Shown here piece after piece: positions 1 through 5,348 of a DNA stretch of 8,106 nt. Position 1 is the first letter of the stretch. Each line of letters begins with the position of its first letter. The stretch comes from Clostridia bacterium (lineage in GTDB: Bacteria; Bacillota; Clostridia; Christensenellales; Aristaeellaceae): contig JAFWBZ010000219.1 in assembly GCA_017537105.1 (NCBI GenBank), positions 1 through 8,106 on the forward strand, in the 5' to 3' direction. The position numbers and the translations under genes were made by a program. Below the pieces are notes generated by a model. The model was given only the letters and a program-made list of their open reading frames with translations, was not told where the DNA came from and searched no databases.

Positions 1-1
1 G

Positions 2-574
2 AGCTACGGCCAGAACGTGCTGCGCCACTCCATTGAGGTCAGCCACCTGGCCGGCGTCATGGCCGCCGAGTTGGGCGCGGACGTGAACCTGGCCAAGCGC
101 GCGGGCCTGCTGCACGACATCGGCAAGGCCATCGACCACGAGGTCGAGGGCACGCACGTGACCATCGGCGCCGATCTGGCCAAGAAGTTCCGCGAGAATG
201 ACCTGGTGGTCAACGCCATCATGGCCCACCACGGCGACGTGGAGCCCAAGTCCGTCGAGGCCGTGCTGGTGCAGGCCGCCGACGCCATCTCCGCCGCGCG
301 TCCCGGCGCCCGCCGCGAGTCGCTGGAGAACTACATCAAGCGCCTGGAGAAGCTGGAGTCCATCGCAAACGCCTTCGACGGCGTGGAATCCTGCTACGCC
401 ATCCAGTCGGGCCGAGAGATCCGCGTGATCGTCAAGCCCGAGGACGTCAACGACGCCGGCACGCTGATCCTGGCCCGCGAGATCGTCAAGCGCATCGAGG
501 CCGAGATGGAGTATCCCGGACAGATCAAGGTCAACGTGGTCCGCGAGACCCGCGCGGTGGAATTCGCCAAGTAG
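2..574 (+). CDS. rny: Ribonuclease Y, C-terminal part (5' end outside the window)
   Basis: This is the C-terminal 190 residues of RNase Y, the membrane-anchored endoribonuclease that starts mRNA decay in many Gram-positive bacteria. The frame is open from base 2 and begins S-Y-G-Q-N, so the membrane anchor, coiled coil and KH domain lie upstream of the window. What is visible is the HD phosphohydrolase domain: GLLHDIGKA carries the metal-binding His-Asp pair (bases 113-118), followed by an AHHGDVEPK segment with two more histidines. The family tail follows, including AADAISAARPGARRE, an ENYIKRLEKLE helix and the ending YPGQIKV...RETRAVEFAK. The match to RNase Y is close along the whole visible length, with no frame break. 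It ends at TAG and is followed by its own terminator, so it is not co-transcribed with the ABC genes. Third codon positions are strongly G/C. Confidence 0.96.
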   Translation, partial: SYGQNVLRHSIEVSHLAGVMAAELGADVNLAKRAGLLHDIGKAIDHEVEGTHVTIGADLAKKFRENDLVVNAIMAHHGDVEPKSVEAVLVQAADAISAARPGARRESLENYIKRLEKLESIANAFDGVESCYAIQSGREIRVIVKPEDVNDAGTLILAREIVKRIEAEMEYPGQIKVNVVRETRAVEFAK

Positions 575-606
575 CCTGATACTGCGCGGATGATGCCGCA
601 CGCAAT

Positions 607-654
607 GCCCCGAGTTATTGTCACTCCTTCAGGGACAATAGCCCGGGGCTTTTT
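607..654 (+). terminator. Intrinsic terminator of rny
   Basis: A 16-position stem pairs 607-622 with 634-649. It starts with six G-C pairs, has one A-C mismatch and one G-T wobble, and closes an 11-base loop. Five T residues (650-654) follow. It lies about 30 bases after the rny stop codon and should end the rny transcript. Confidence 0.93.
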
Positions 655-906
655 GGCTCTTCTTGGATGAATTGAGGATTCTTCTTTTTAAGGTCGCTTC
701 GCTGAATTGCAACGCTTGCCTTTCTGTTATTAGGCCTGGTATTTGGTCAGGGTCCCATCTGATCCTTTGGCTCCGAAATGAAGCATGAATCATCCAGAGT
801 TATACATCTGTTTCTCAATATGCGCGCCGGGGCGCCTTTTTTATCTAAATTGATGTCGAGGATATCGATTCGGTCATGCGCCAATGATATATGCAGAACA
901 TATAGT
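655..906. other. Intergenic DNA without recognisable gene
   Basis: This stretch between the rny terminator and the promoters of the ABC unit is visibly richer in A+T than the flanking genes and contains many stop codons in all frames. The only open stretch I considered, an ATG at 778 giving about 46 residues, has no ribosome binding site and no recognisable motif. No tRNA, T-box GGTGGNACC motif or known riboswitch core was seen. One short terminator-like hairpin sits at its 3' part (entered separately). Confidence 0.6.
824..842 (+). terminator. Weak terminator-like hairpin with T6 tail
   Basis: GCGC at 824-827 pairs with GCGC at 832-835 around a four-base loop, and six T residues follow at 837-842. 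The stem is only about four G-C pairs, so this is marginal as an intrinsic terminator. It follows no visible gene. It could end a small RNA from the preceding 150 bases, be a back-up terminator for rny, or be chance. Confidence 0.35.
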
Positions 907-935
907 TTGGCACACAATTAATTGTATATAATAAT
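907..935 (+). promoter_or_regulatory. Possible upstream promoter of the ABC/cutC unit
   Basis: TTGGCA (907-912, five of six to the -35 consensus) is followed after 17 bases by AATAAT (930-935, five of six to the -10 consensus), inside an A+T-rich stretch. Initiation would be near 942. It is weaker than the promoter just downstream and may be a second start or simply A+T-rich sequence resembling one. Confidence 0.45.
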
Positions 936-964
936 GGTTTTGTAACGACGCAAAGGGCGGTATA

Positions 965-993
965 TTGACGAATGTTAACGTTTATGATATAAT
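965..993 (+). promoter_or_regulatory. Main sigma-A-type promoter of the ABC/cutC unit
   Basis: TTGACG (965-970) and a perfect TATAAT (988-993) are separated by 17 bases. TGA directly before the -10 box (985-987) makes it an extended -10 promoter. Transcription should start near base 1000, giving a leader of about 90 nt before the ATG at 1091. The spacer holds a near-palindrome, AATGTTAACGTT (971-982), which could be an operator. The promoter overlaps a TTG-started N-terminal extension of the reading frame and so argues against that earlier start. Confidence 0.88.
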
Positions 994-1015
994 ACGACTG
1001 AAAATATGGTGCGCA

Positions 1016-1034
1016 TTGCATGCAAAGGTTTGCA
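1016..1034 (+). promoter_or_regulatory. Overlapping inverted repeats in the leader (possible operator)
   Basis: TTGCATGCAA (1016-1025) is a perfect 10-base palindrome. It overlaps a second inverted repeat, TGCAAA-GG-TTTGCA (1021-1034). They lie 16-34 bases after the expected transcription start, a usual place for a repressor site. The regulator is unknown. The string TTGCATG recurs in the inverted repeat over the -35 box of the transporter gene at 5349. Functional assignment is inference. Confidence 0.4.
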
Positions 1035-1047
1035 CAGTGGAAGAACA

Positions 1048-1066
1048 AAACCGGCAGGACCGGTTT
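1048..1066 (+). promoter_or_regulatory. Perfect hairpin just upstream of the ribosome binding site
   Basis: AAACCGG (1048-1054) pairs with CCGGTTT (1060-1066) around the loop CAGGA, giving a seven-pair perfect stem. It ends about ten bases before the Shine-Dalgarno sequence of the binding-protein gene. It has no T tail, so it is not a terminator. It could stabilise the 5' end of the mRNA, serve as a DNA operator, or modulate translation. Confidence 0.45.
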
Positions 1067-1075
1067 GGGATGTTG

Positions 1076-1082
1076 AAAGGAG
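1076..1082 (+). promoter_or_regulatory. Shine-Dalgarno that fixes the start of the binding-protein gene
   Basis: AAAGGAG sits eight bases before the ATG at 1091. This selects that ATG over a TTG at 965, which lies inside the promoter and would add 42 residues ahead of a clear signal peptide. Confidence 0.85.
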
Positions 1083-1090
1083 TTTTTCAC

Positions 1091-1888
1091 ATGAAGAGGC
1101 TGGCACTTATCCTGGTTTTGGTCTTGGCACTCGGCATGCTCGGAACGGCATTCGCCGAGGAGCAATCCACCATCGACCGCATCCTGCAGCAGGGTTACAT
1201 CACGGTTGGCTGCTCTCTGTCGGGCATGCCGATCGGCGGCTATGACGAAGATGGCAATCCCTGTGGCTATGACGTTGACTTTGCCACCAAGCTGGCGGAA
1301 TGCCTCGGAGTCGAGCTGCAGATCGTGGACTGCAACGGCGACACCCGCATTCCGATGCTGACCTCCGGCCAGGTCGATTGCTTCTTCGCCAACTGCACCG
1401 GCAACCTGACCCGCGCCCAGACCATCGATTTCTCCATTCCCTATCTGCGTTGCGGCGTCAAGATGCTGACTGCCGCCGATTCTCCGTATCACGTCATCGA
1501 AGATCTGAACACCCCCGATGCGAAGGTCGCCGTTGGCCGTGGCACCACCAATGAGCAGCTTGTGCTCACCTTGGCCCCGGAAGCCAACATCACCTACGCC
1601 GACGCCTTTACCGAGCAGCAGCTTCTGCTGGAGCAGGGCCGCGTGGACGCGGTGTTCGAGGACAGCACGCTGGTCGACTATGCCGCGGGCAACTCCGACG
1701 GCCGCTTGGTGGCGCAGGACAAGCTGTACACCTCTGACCCGATCTGCATCGGCGCGCGCAAGGGCGATTTGGAGTGGGTCCGCTATCTGGATATGTTCGT
1801 GTCCTGGCAGATTTCCTCCGGCTGGCAGAGCGAAACCTACTACAAGTGGTGGGGCACCGAGCCCAGCGGCATGCAGTACCTGTGGTAA
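1091..1888 (+). CDS. ABC transporter substrate-binding protein, polar amino acid type (SBP_bac_3)
   Basis: This 265-residue secreted protein should capture the substrate outside the membrane and hand it to the two permeases encoded next. Residues 1-22 form a signal peptide (MKR, a hydrophobic core, then A20-F21-A22) with a signal peptidase I-type site before EEQ. The mature part has the family 3 binding-protein pattern: an ITVGCS strand (37-42), GYDVDFATKLAECLG (59-73), and TRAQTIDFSIPY (107-118), whose Arg108 normally holds the substrate carboxylate. GRGTTNEQ (149-156) and RVDAVFED (184-191), whose acidic residue normally holds the amino group, follow. Odd points: there is no lipobox cysteine, the usual YPPF-like aromatic segment is replaced by GMPIGG (45-50), and the mature chain has eight cysteines (41, 58, 71, 81, 97, 102, 121, 219). 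The retained Arg and Asp suggest an alpha-amino acid or close relative; the exact substrate cannot be read. It is the first gene of the unit and 152 bases precede the next one. Confidence 0.93.
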   Translation: MKRLALILVLVLALGMLGTAFAEEQSTIDRILQQGYITVGCSLSGMPIGGYDEDGNPCGYDVDFATKLAECLGVELQIVDCNGDTRIPMLTSGQVDCFFANCTGNLTRAQTIDFSIPYLRCGVKMLTAADSPYHVIEDLNTPDAKVAVGRGTTNEQLVLTLAPEANITYADAFTEQQLLLEQGRVDAVFEDSTLVDYAAGNSDGRLVAQDKLYTSDPICIGARKGDLEWVRYLDMFVSWQISSGWQSETYYKWWGTEPSGMQYLW

Positions 1889-1918
1889 TCGGATTTCTCA
1901 TCGCAATACGGCATTAGC

Positions 1919-1955
1919 GGAGTGCCCGGACGGTGGTTGCACCGCCGGGCATTCT
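1919..1955 (+). promoter_or_regulatory. Strong intergenic stem-loop between binding protein and permease genes
   Basis: GTGCCCGG...CCGGGCAT forms a long stem: 1924-1929 pairs with 1945-1950 and 1931-1935 with 1940-1944 around a GTTG loop. A1930 is bulged, and weaker pairs extend outward to 1919 and 1955. No T run follows, so it should not act as an efficient terminator. Such hairpins after a binding-protein gene are known in ABC operons to protect the upstream mRNA, or partly block transcription, giving excess binding protein. That role is inferred here. Confidence 0.75.
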
Positions 1956-1959
1956 CCAT

Positions 1960-1998
1960 GGCGACCCCGGCCGCTCTGGCTTTCCTGTTGGGGTCGTC
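1960..1998 (+). promoter_or_regulatory. Second stem-loop in the same intergenic region
   Basis: GCGACCCC (1961-1968) pairs with GGGGTCGT (1990-1997), one pair being G-T, and a G-C pair extends the stem at 1960/1998. Inside the 21-base loop a small GCC/GGC hairpin (1970-1980) is possible. No T run follows. With the hairpin directly upstream it makes a tandem structured spacer ending about 33 bases before the permease ribosome binding site. Confidence 0.65.
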
Positions 1999-2030
1999 TC
2001 CGCGGTGCCTCGCGCCAAAACATGCAAAGC

Positions 2031-2036
2031 AGGTGA
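2031..2036 (+). promoter_or_regulatory. Shine-Dalgarno that fixes the first permease start
   Basis: AGGTGA lies four bases before the ATG at 2041. A GTG at 1933 opens the same frame earlier, but it falls inside the first intergenic stem-loop and would add a Pro/Gly/Arg-rich stretch unlike any permease N-terminus. Confidence 0.7.
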
Positions 2037-2040
2037 TGTA

Positions 2041-2706
2041 ATGGGCGGATACACGCTGAATTTCCGCGTTTTGCTGCAATACTCCGGTCTGTTTCTCCAG
2101 GGCGTTGTGCTGACCATCAAGATATGCGTCGGATCCATGATTATCAGCTTCTTTCTGGGCATGCTGCTCGCTGTCATGCGCCAGTCAAAGAGCCGCGTCG
2201 CACGCTTTGTTTCCACCGTCTGGGTGGAGGTGCTGCGAAACACTCCCTTTCTGATCCAGCTGTTTTTCTTCTATTATGGCCTGCCGCAGCTCGGCATCTA
2301 TGTCGATGCCTTGGTGGTGGCCATCATTGCGCTGGGAATCAACTCGAGCGCTCCGAATTGCGAAGTGATCCGCTCCGGCCTGATGGCGGTCAAAACCGGC
2401 TATTACGAGGCCTCCGCTGCGCTGGGCTTTTCGAAGTTTCAGACCTTTACGCGGGTCGTCCTTCCGATTTCGCTGAGACTCGCGTTCAAGCCGCTCACCA
2501 GCAACTTTGTCAATCTGGTTCTGACCAGCTCCGTCTGCTATGGCATCACGCTGATGGAGATCATGGGCGTTGCCAAGACGGTGTCTGCGCGCAGCAACCG
2601 CCCGTTTGAGATTTATCTGATTCTGCTGGTGGTCTACTGTATATTTACCTATCTGGTCTCTTTCGTGGCCAAGGCAATCGATCGCAAGATCCAGATCAAG
2701 CTGTAA
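2041..2706 (+). CDS. ABC transporter permease, polar amino acid type (HisM/GlnP family), first subunit
   Basis: A 221-residue membrane subunit of the importer, typical in length for HisM/GlnP-type permeases. Hydrophobic segments lie near residues 17-46, 70-100, 150-170 and 190-212. The family hallmark VEVLRNTPFLIQLFFFYYGLP (62-82) is intact. The cytoplasmic coupling loop EASAALGFSKFQTFTRVVLP (123-142) matches the EAA motif, with Glu123, Gly129 and the closing Leu-Pro that contact the ATPase. It probably pairs with the permease encoded 12 bases downstream. It follows the binding-protein gene after a structured 152-base spacer, so its translation is probably lower than that of the binding protein. 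The start is the ATG after AGGTGA. Confidence 0.93.
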   Translation: MGGYTLNFRVLLQYSGLFLQGVVLTIKICVGSMIISFFLGMLLAVMRQSKSRVARFVSTVWVEVLRNTPFLIQLFFFYYGLPQLGIYVDALVVAIIALGINSSAPNCEVIRSGLMAVKTGYYEASAALGFSKFQTFTRVVLPISLRLAFKPLTSNFVNLVLTSSVCYGITLMEIMGVAKTVSARSNRPFEIYLILLVVYCIFTYLVSFVAKAIDRKIQIKL

Positions 2707-2718
2707 AGGAGGCGCCAC

Positions 2719-3390
2719 ATGCAGGTTTTTGATTTTGCTGCCTATGCGCGCTTCAAATGGAGCGATATGCGCATGATTCTCAAGGCCATGGGCGTTACGC
2801 TGCACGTTACGCTTCTGTCCTTGGCCATCGGCACGCTGATTGGTCTGATTCTCGGCCTGATCCGGTGTGCGAAAAATCCGATCGTCAACAAGCTGCCGCT
2901 GATCGTCATGGAGCCCCTTCGCAATTCCCCGCTGATCGTTCAGCTGTTTCTGGTTTTCTTTGGCCTGCCCTCAGTGGGCATTCGCATGAAGGCCATGCAG
3001 GCTGCCGTGCTCACGCTTTCCCTCAACACTGCCGCCTTTTTTGCCGTGCTGGTGCACAGCTCCATCAAATCCATTCCCGAGGCGCAGTGGGAGGCGGGGT
3101 ATGCGCTGGGATTCAACAAGTTTCAGATCTATTGGAAGATCATCGCCCGACAGGCGATCCGCCTGTTGATTCCCCAGGCCATTACGCTGTATATCTCCCA
3201 GCTGCAGTGCTCGTCGCTGGTCTCGTTTTTGAGCCTGATGGACCTGTCCAAGGCGGGACAGCAGGTTGCGCAAAAGACCATGCTGCCGTTTTTGATCTTT
3301 GGCATTGTCGCGGGACTGTACTTTGTGCTTTCCTTCCCGCTGGCAAGGTTTGCCAAGTATCTGGAGAAGCGCATCGGCTTTACGATTTGA
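2719..3390 (+). CDS. ABC transporter permease, polar amino acid type (HisM/GlnP family), second subunit
   Basis: A 223-residue membrane subunit, the probable partner of the preceding permease. MEPLRNSPLIVQLFLVFFGLP (64-84) is the family hallmark. The coupling loop EAGYALGFNKFQIYWKIIARQAIR (125-148) matches the EAA motif, except that the usual ILP-QA end reads IIARQA, so the conserved Leu-Pro is replaced. Hydrophobic segments lie near 26-49, 72-112, 150-172 and 188-210. AAGGAGG six bases before the ATG is a strong ribosome binding site that overlaps the stop codon of the previous gene by one base, so the two permeases are surely co-transcribed and probably translated together. Two distinct permeases imply a heterodimeric channel, as in HisQM. 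Confidence 0.93.
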   Translation: MQVFDFAAYARFKWSDMRMILKAMGVTLHVTLLSLAIGTLIGLILGLIRCAKNPIVNKLPLIVMEPLRNSPLIVQLFLVFFGLPSVGIRMKAMQAAVLTLSLNTAAFFAVLVHSSIKSIPEAQWEAGYALGFNKFQIYWKIIARQAIRLLIPQAITLYISQLQCSSLVSFLSLMDLSKAGQQVAQKTMLPFLIFGIVAGLYFVLSFPLARFAKYLEKRIGFTI

Positions 3391-3406
3391 CAGGAGGTAA
3401 AGTGGC

Positions 3407-4183
3407 ATGGCCATGATTGAAGTCAAAAGCATTACGAAAAGCTTTCCGGTGAAAAAATACGACCAGGCGGCGAAGAAATACGTCAAGGATACCCTGACAG
3501 TGCTGCGTGATTTCTCGGTGAATTTCGATCAGGAGGGCGTGACCGTCCTGCTTGGTCCGAGCGGCACCGGCAAATCCACGCTGCTCAGATGCATCAACGG
3601 CTTGGAGACCATCGACAAGGGCGATATCATCGTGGACGGCATGTCCGTCAGGGACAAGCACCAGCTGCGCAAGATTCGGGAGACCTGCGGCATGGTGTTC
3701 CAGCAGACAGTGCTCTTTCCGCATCTGGACGTGATGGACAACCTCACTCTCGCGCCTTGCACGCTGTTGGGCATGAGCAAGAAGGATGCCGTCGAGCGCG
3801 CAAAGCAGCTGCTGGACAAGGTCGGCCTGCTGAGCAAGGAAAAGGCGCGGCACAACGAGCTGTCCGGCGGCGAGCAGCAGCGCATTGCCATCGCCAGAGC
3901 GCTGATGATGAACCCCAAGGCGCTGCTTCTGGATGAGATCACCTCCGCCCTCGATCCTGAAATGACCAGCGAGGTGCTGGCGATCCTTGAAAACCTCGCC
4001 TCTGAGGGCGTGTGCATGCTGGCCGTGACCCATGAAATGGCTTTTGCGCAGCACGTCGCCAGCCGCATACTGTTCATGGACAAAGGCTCATTGGTTTGCG
4101 ACGCGAGCAAGGATGATTTCTTCACCATTTACAGGAAGGAAAACGAGCGCATTGCCAGCTTCCTGAAGTTTATCGGGGAATAA
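3407..4183 (+). CDS. ABC transporter ATP-binding protein, polar amino acid type (HisP/GlnQ family)
   Basis: A 258-residue ATPase that powers the importer. All nucleotide-binding motifs are intact: Walker A GPSGTGKST (50-58), Q-loop VFQQ (97-100) followed by the family-typical LFPHLDVMDNL, signature LSGGEQQR (152-159), Walker B LLLDE (173-177), D-loop SALD (180-183) and switch His209 in VTHEMAFA. The motif spacing and the FPHLxV segment place it in the amino-acid import subfamily. Relative to typical GlnQ-type proteins it has about a dozen extra, lysine-rich residues near 16-28 before the first strand ends. AGGAGGT eight bases before the first ATG supports the start; an ATG six bases later is less well placed. 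It follows the second permease by 16 bases. Confidence 0.95.
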   Translation: MAMIEVKSITKSFPVKKYDQAAKKYVKDTLTVLRDFSVNFDQEGVTVLLGPSGTGKSTLLRCINGLETIDKGDIIVDGMSVRDKHQLRKIRETCGMVFQQTVLFPHLDVMDNLTLAPCTLLGMSKKDAVERAKQLLDKVGLLSKEKARHNELSGGEQQRIAIARALMMNPKALLLDEITSALDPEMTSEVLAILENLASEGVCMLAVTHEMAFAQHVASRILFMDKGSLVCDASKDDFFTIYRKENERIASFLKFIGE

Positions 4184-4241
4184 ACGCTGCCTGCCGCAGT
4201 TTGGCATATGTGTTTTCCCATTCATTCGAAAGGAGTTCGGT

Positions 4242-4985
4242 ATGAAGAAATATCTGATGGAGGTCTGCTGCGGCAGCGTTGAAGATGTATTGCAGGCGGA
4301 GCGCGGCGGAGCGGATCGGGTGGAGTTGAATTCCTGCCTGTTTCACGGCGGCCTGACGCCTTCGATCGGCACGCTCAGGCTTGCGAAGGAGCTGTCATCC
4401 CTGCCGCTGATGACGATGGTCCGACCCCGCCAGGGAGGCTTTTGCTATACCGATGTTGAATTCAGGACCGCGCTGGCGGATGCCGAGGCGCTGCTGGATA
4501 ACGGCGCAGACGGCTTGGTATTCGGCTTTCTGAAGTCAGACGGCAGCCTGGACGTGGAGTGCTGCAGAGAACTTGTGCGCCTGGCCGGCAATAAAACCAA
4601 GGTGTTTCACCGGGCCATTGACGTGGCGGACGATTGGAAGCGCATGCTGGGACAGCTGATCGGACTGGGCATTGACCGCGTGCTGACCAGCGGATGCGCT
4701 CCGGACGTATTCTACGGCATAGATGTGGTCCGGGAGATGGTTGAATTTGCCCAGGGCGCCATTCAGATCCTCCCTGGCGCAGGAATCAATTTGAAAAATG
4801 TAGACAGGATTGTCGAAGCCACCGGGTGCGACCAGGTCCACGTGGCGCAGTTTACACATTATACGGACACTTCTACGGCCAACAATCGCAGCATATTCTA
4901 TGGCGGAGCGCTGTATCCGCCCGAGGACCGCTATGAAGTGATCGACGGCGCTTATATCGCGGAACTCCGACAGCACCTCCAGTAA
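4242..4985 (+). CDS. cutC: CutC family protein (copper homeostasis protein CutC, TIM barrel)
   Basis: A 247-residue cytoplasmic protein of the CutC family, full length. Family blocks in order: MEVCCGSVEDVLQAERGGAD (6-25), VELNSCLFHGGLTPSIGTL (27-45), MVRPRQGGFCYTD (59-71), GADGLVFGFL (88-97) followed by DGSLD, FHRAIDVADDW (122-132), RVLTSG (146-151), LPGAGINLKN (177-186) and a VHVAQF segment (199-204) where many members have EFHxSA. CutC was named from copper-sensitive E. coli mutants and binds copper in some species, but its biochemical reaction is not settled. It is unrelated to choline TMA-lyase, also called CutC. The gene starts 58 bases after the ATPase with its own GAAAGGAG site, with no terminator between, so it is probably the last gene of the ABC unit. 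That suggests a link to the imported compound. Confidence 0.93.
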   Translation: MKKYLMEVCCGSVEDVLQAERGGADRVELNSCLFHGGLTPSIGTLRLAKELSSLPLMTMVRPRQGGFCYTDVEFRTALADAEALLDNGADGLVFGFLKSDGSLDVECCRELVRLAGNKTKVFHRAIDVADDWKRMLGQLIGLGIDRVLTSGCAPDVFYGIDVVREMVEFAQGAIQILPGAGINLKNVDRIVEATGCDQVHVAQFTHYTDTSTANNRSIFYGGALYPPEDRYEVIDGAYIAELRQHLQ

Positions 4986-5077
4986 GTCCACTCGGGATGG
5001 ACTATACCAGGTTTCAGGCGAGACCGACAAGGGCGCGTCCATCGAGGCCTGCTCCTCCGCACCCATTCGGAGGGAAC
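4986..5077. other. Short spacer after cutC with small hairpins
   Basis: This spacer contains a five-pair hairpin directly after the cutC stop (4986-4990 with 4998-5002) and a six-pair hairpin (5054-5059 with 5068-5073, CCTCCG/CGGAGG, eight-base loop) just before the long terminator. No gene is visible. The second hairpin could be part of the terminator structure; nothing matches a known riboswitch. Confidence 0.4.
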
Positions 5078-5152
5078 AAAAGGATTCCTGATGCTTCGCC
5101 CGGAGCGGCCATGCTGCACGGTCGCTCCGGGCGAAGGCAGGAATCCCTTTTT
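5078..5152. terminator. Long bidirectional terminator after cutC
   Basis: A very long stem. The inner part pairs 5094-5110 with 5120-5136 (one G-T pair, nine-base loop) and the outer part pairs 5082-5090 with 5138-5146, with a small unequal bulge between. It is flanked by AAAA (5078-5081) on the left and TTTTT (5148-5152) on the right, so it works as an intrinsic terminator on either strand. It ends the ABC/cutC transcript and insulates the transporter gene downstream. Confidence 0.93.
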
Positions 5153-5272
5153 GATGGGACATACTGTTCCCCAGGCTGCAATCACTTGAAGACATGATAT
5201 TTGCCGTCATGGAACGTTGCCTGCGGGCAGATCGCGTGGATATTCCATCGAAATGCTCCGACTCCGCCTATT

Positions 5273-5286
5273 TCATGCTTGCATGA
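5273..5286 (+). promoter_or_regulatory. Inverted repeat over the -35 box (possible operator)
   Basis: TCATGC-TT-GCATGA is a perfect 6+2+6 inverted repeat covering the -35 hexamer of the promoter of the transporter gene. A protein bound here would block RNA polymerase. The regulator is unknown. TTGCATG within it also occurs in the leader palindrome of the ABC unit (1016-1022). No other clear signal was seen between 5153 and this site. Confidence 0.4.
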
Positions 5287-5307
5287 TCTCGCCTTTTGTT
5301 GTACAAT
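5279..5307 (+). promoter_or_regulatory. Promoter of the NSS-family transporter gene
   Basis: TTGCAT (5279-5284) and TACAAT (5302-5307) are separated by 17 bases, each close to the sigma-A consensus. Transcription should start near 5314, about 35 bases before the ATG at 5349. Confidence 0.75.
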
Positions 5308-5348
5308 ACCAACGTTCTGCAAATATGTAGGAAGTTGGGTGAAACGAC

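Noticed and set aside
778..921. Possible small protein of about 46 residues
   Set aside because: No Shine-Dalgarno sequence before the ATG, no motif, and the frame runs through the terminator-like hairpin at 824-842.
845..1492. Antisense open frame of 215 codons over the binding-protein gene
   Set aside because: It is the reverse-strand shadow of a G/C-rich gene, rich in His/Gln/Gly with no recognisable domain, and it crosses the promoter and leader.
1933..2040. N-terminal extension of the first permease from GTG 1933
   Set aside because: It overlaps the intergenic stem-loops and encodes a Pro/Gly/Arg-rich stretch not found in HisM/GlnP permeases; ATG 2041 has AGGTGA upstream.
3380..4054. 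Antisense open frame of 224 codons over the ATPase gene
   Set aside because: The sense strand carries a complete ABC ATPase with all motifs; the antisense translation shows no family pattern.
5015..5040. Reverse-strand promoter-like pair (TTGTCG and TATAGT) reading toward cutC
   Set aside because: The -35 match is poor, the spacer is 18 bases, and no antisense gene or known antisense RNA is evident; probably chance.
4986..5152. T-box or other riboswitch before the NSS gene
   Set aside because: The structure ends in a terminator upstream of a clear promoter at 5279, so it cannot control the NSS gene from its 5' leader, and no T-box or known riboswitch core motif is visible.
4536..5210. Antisense open frame of 224 codons over cutC and the following terminator
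   Set aside because: It runs through the long bidirectional terminator hairpin and cutC antisense, with no ribosome binding site or domain.
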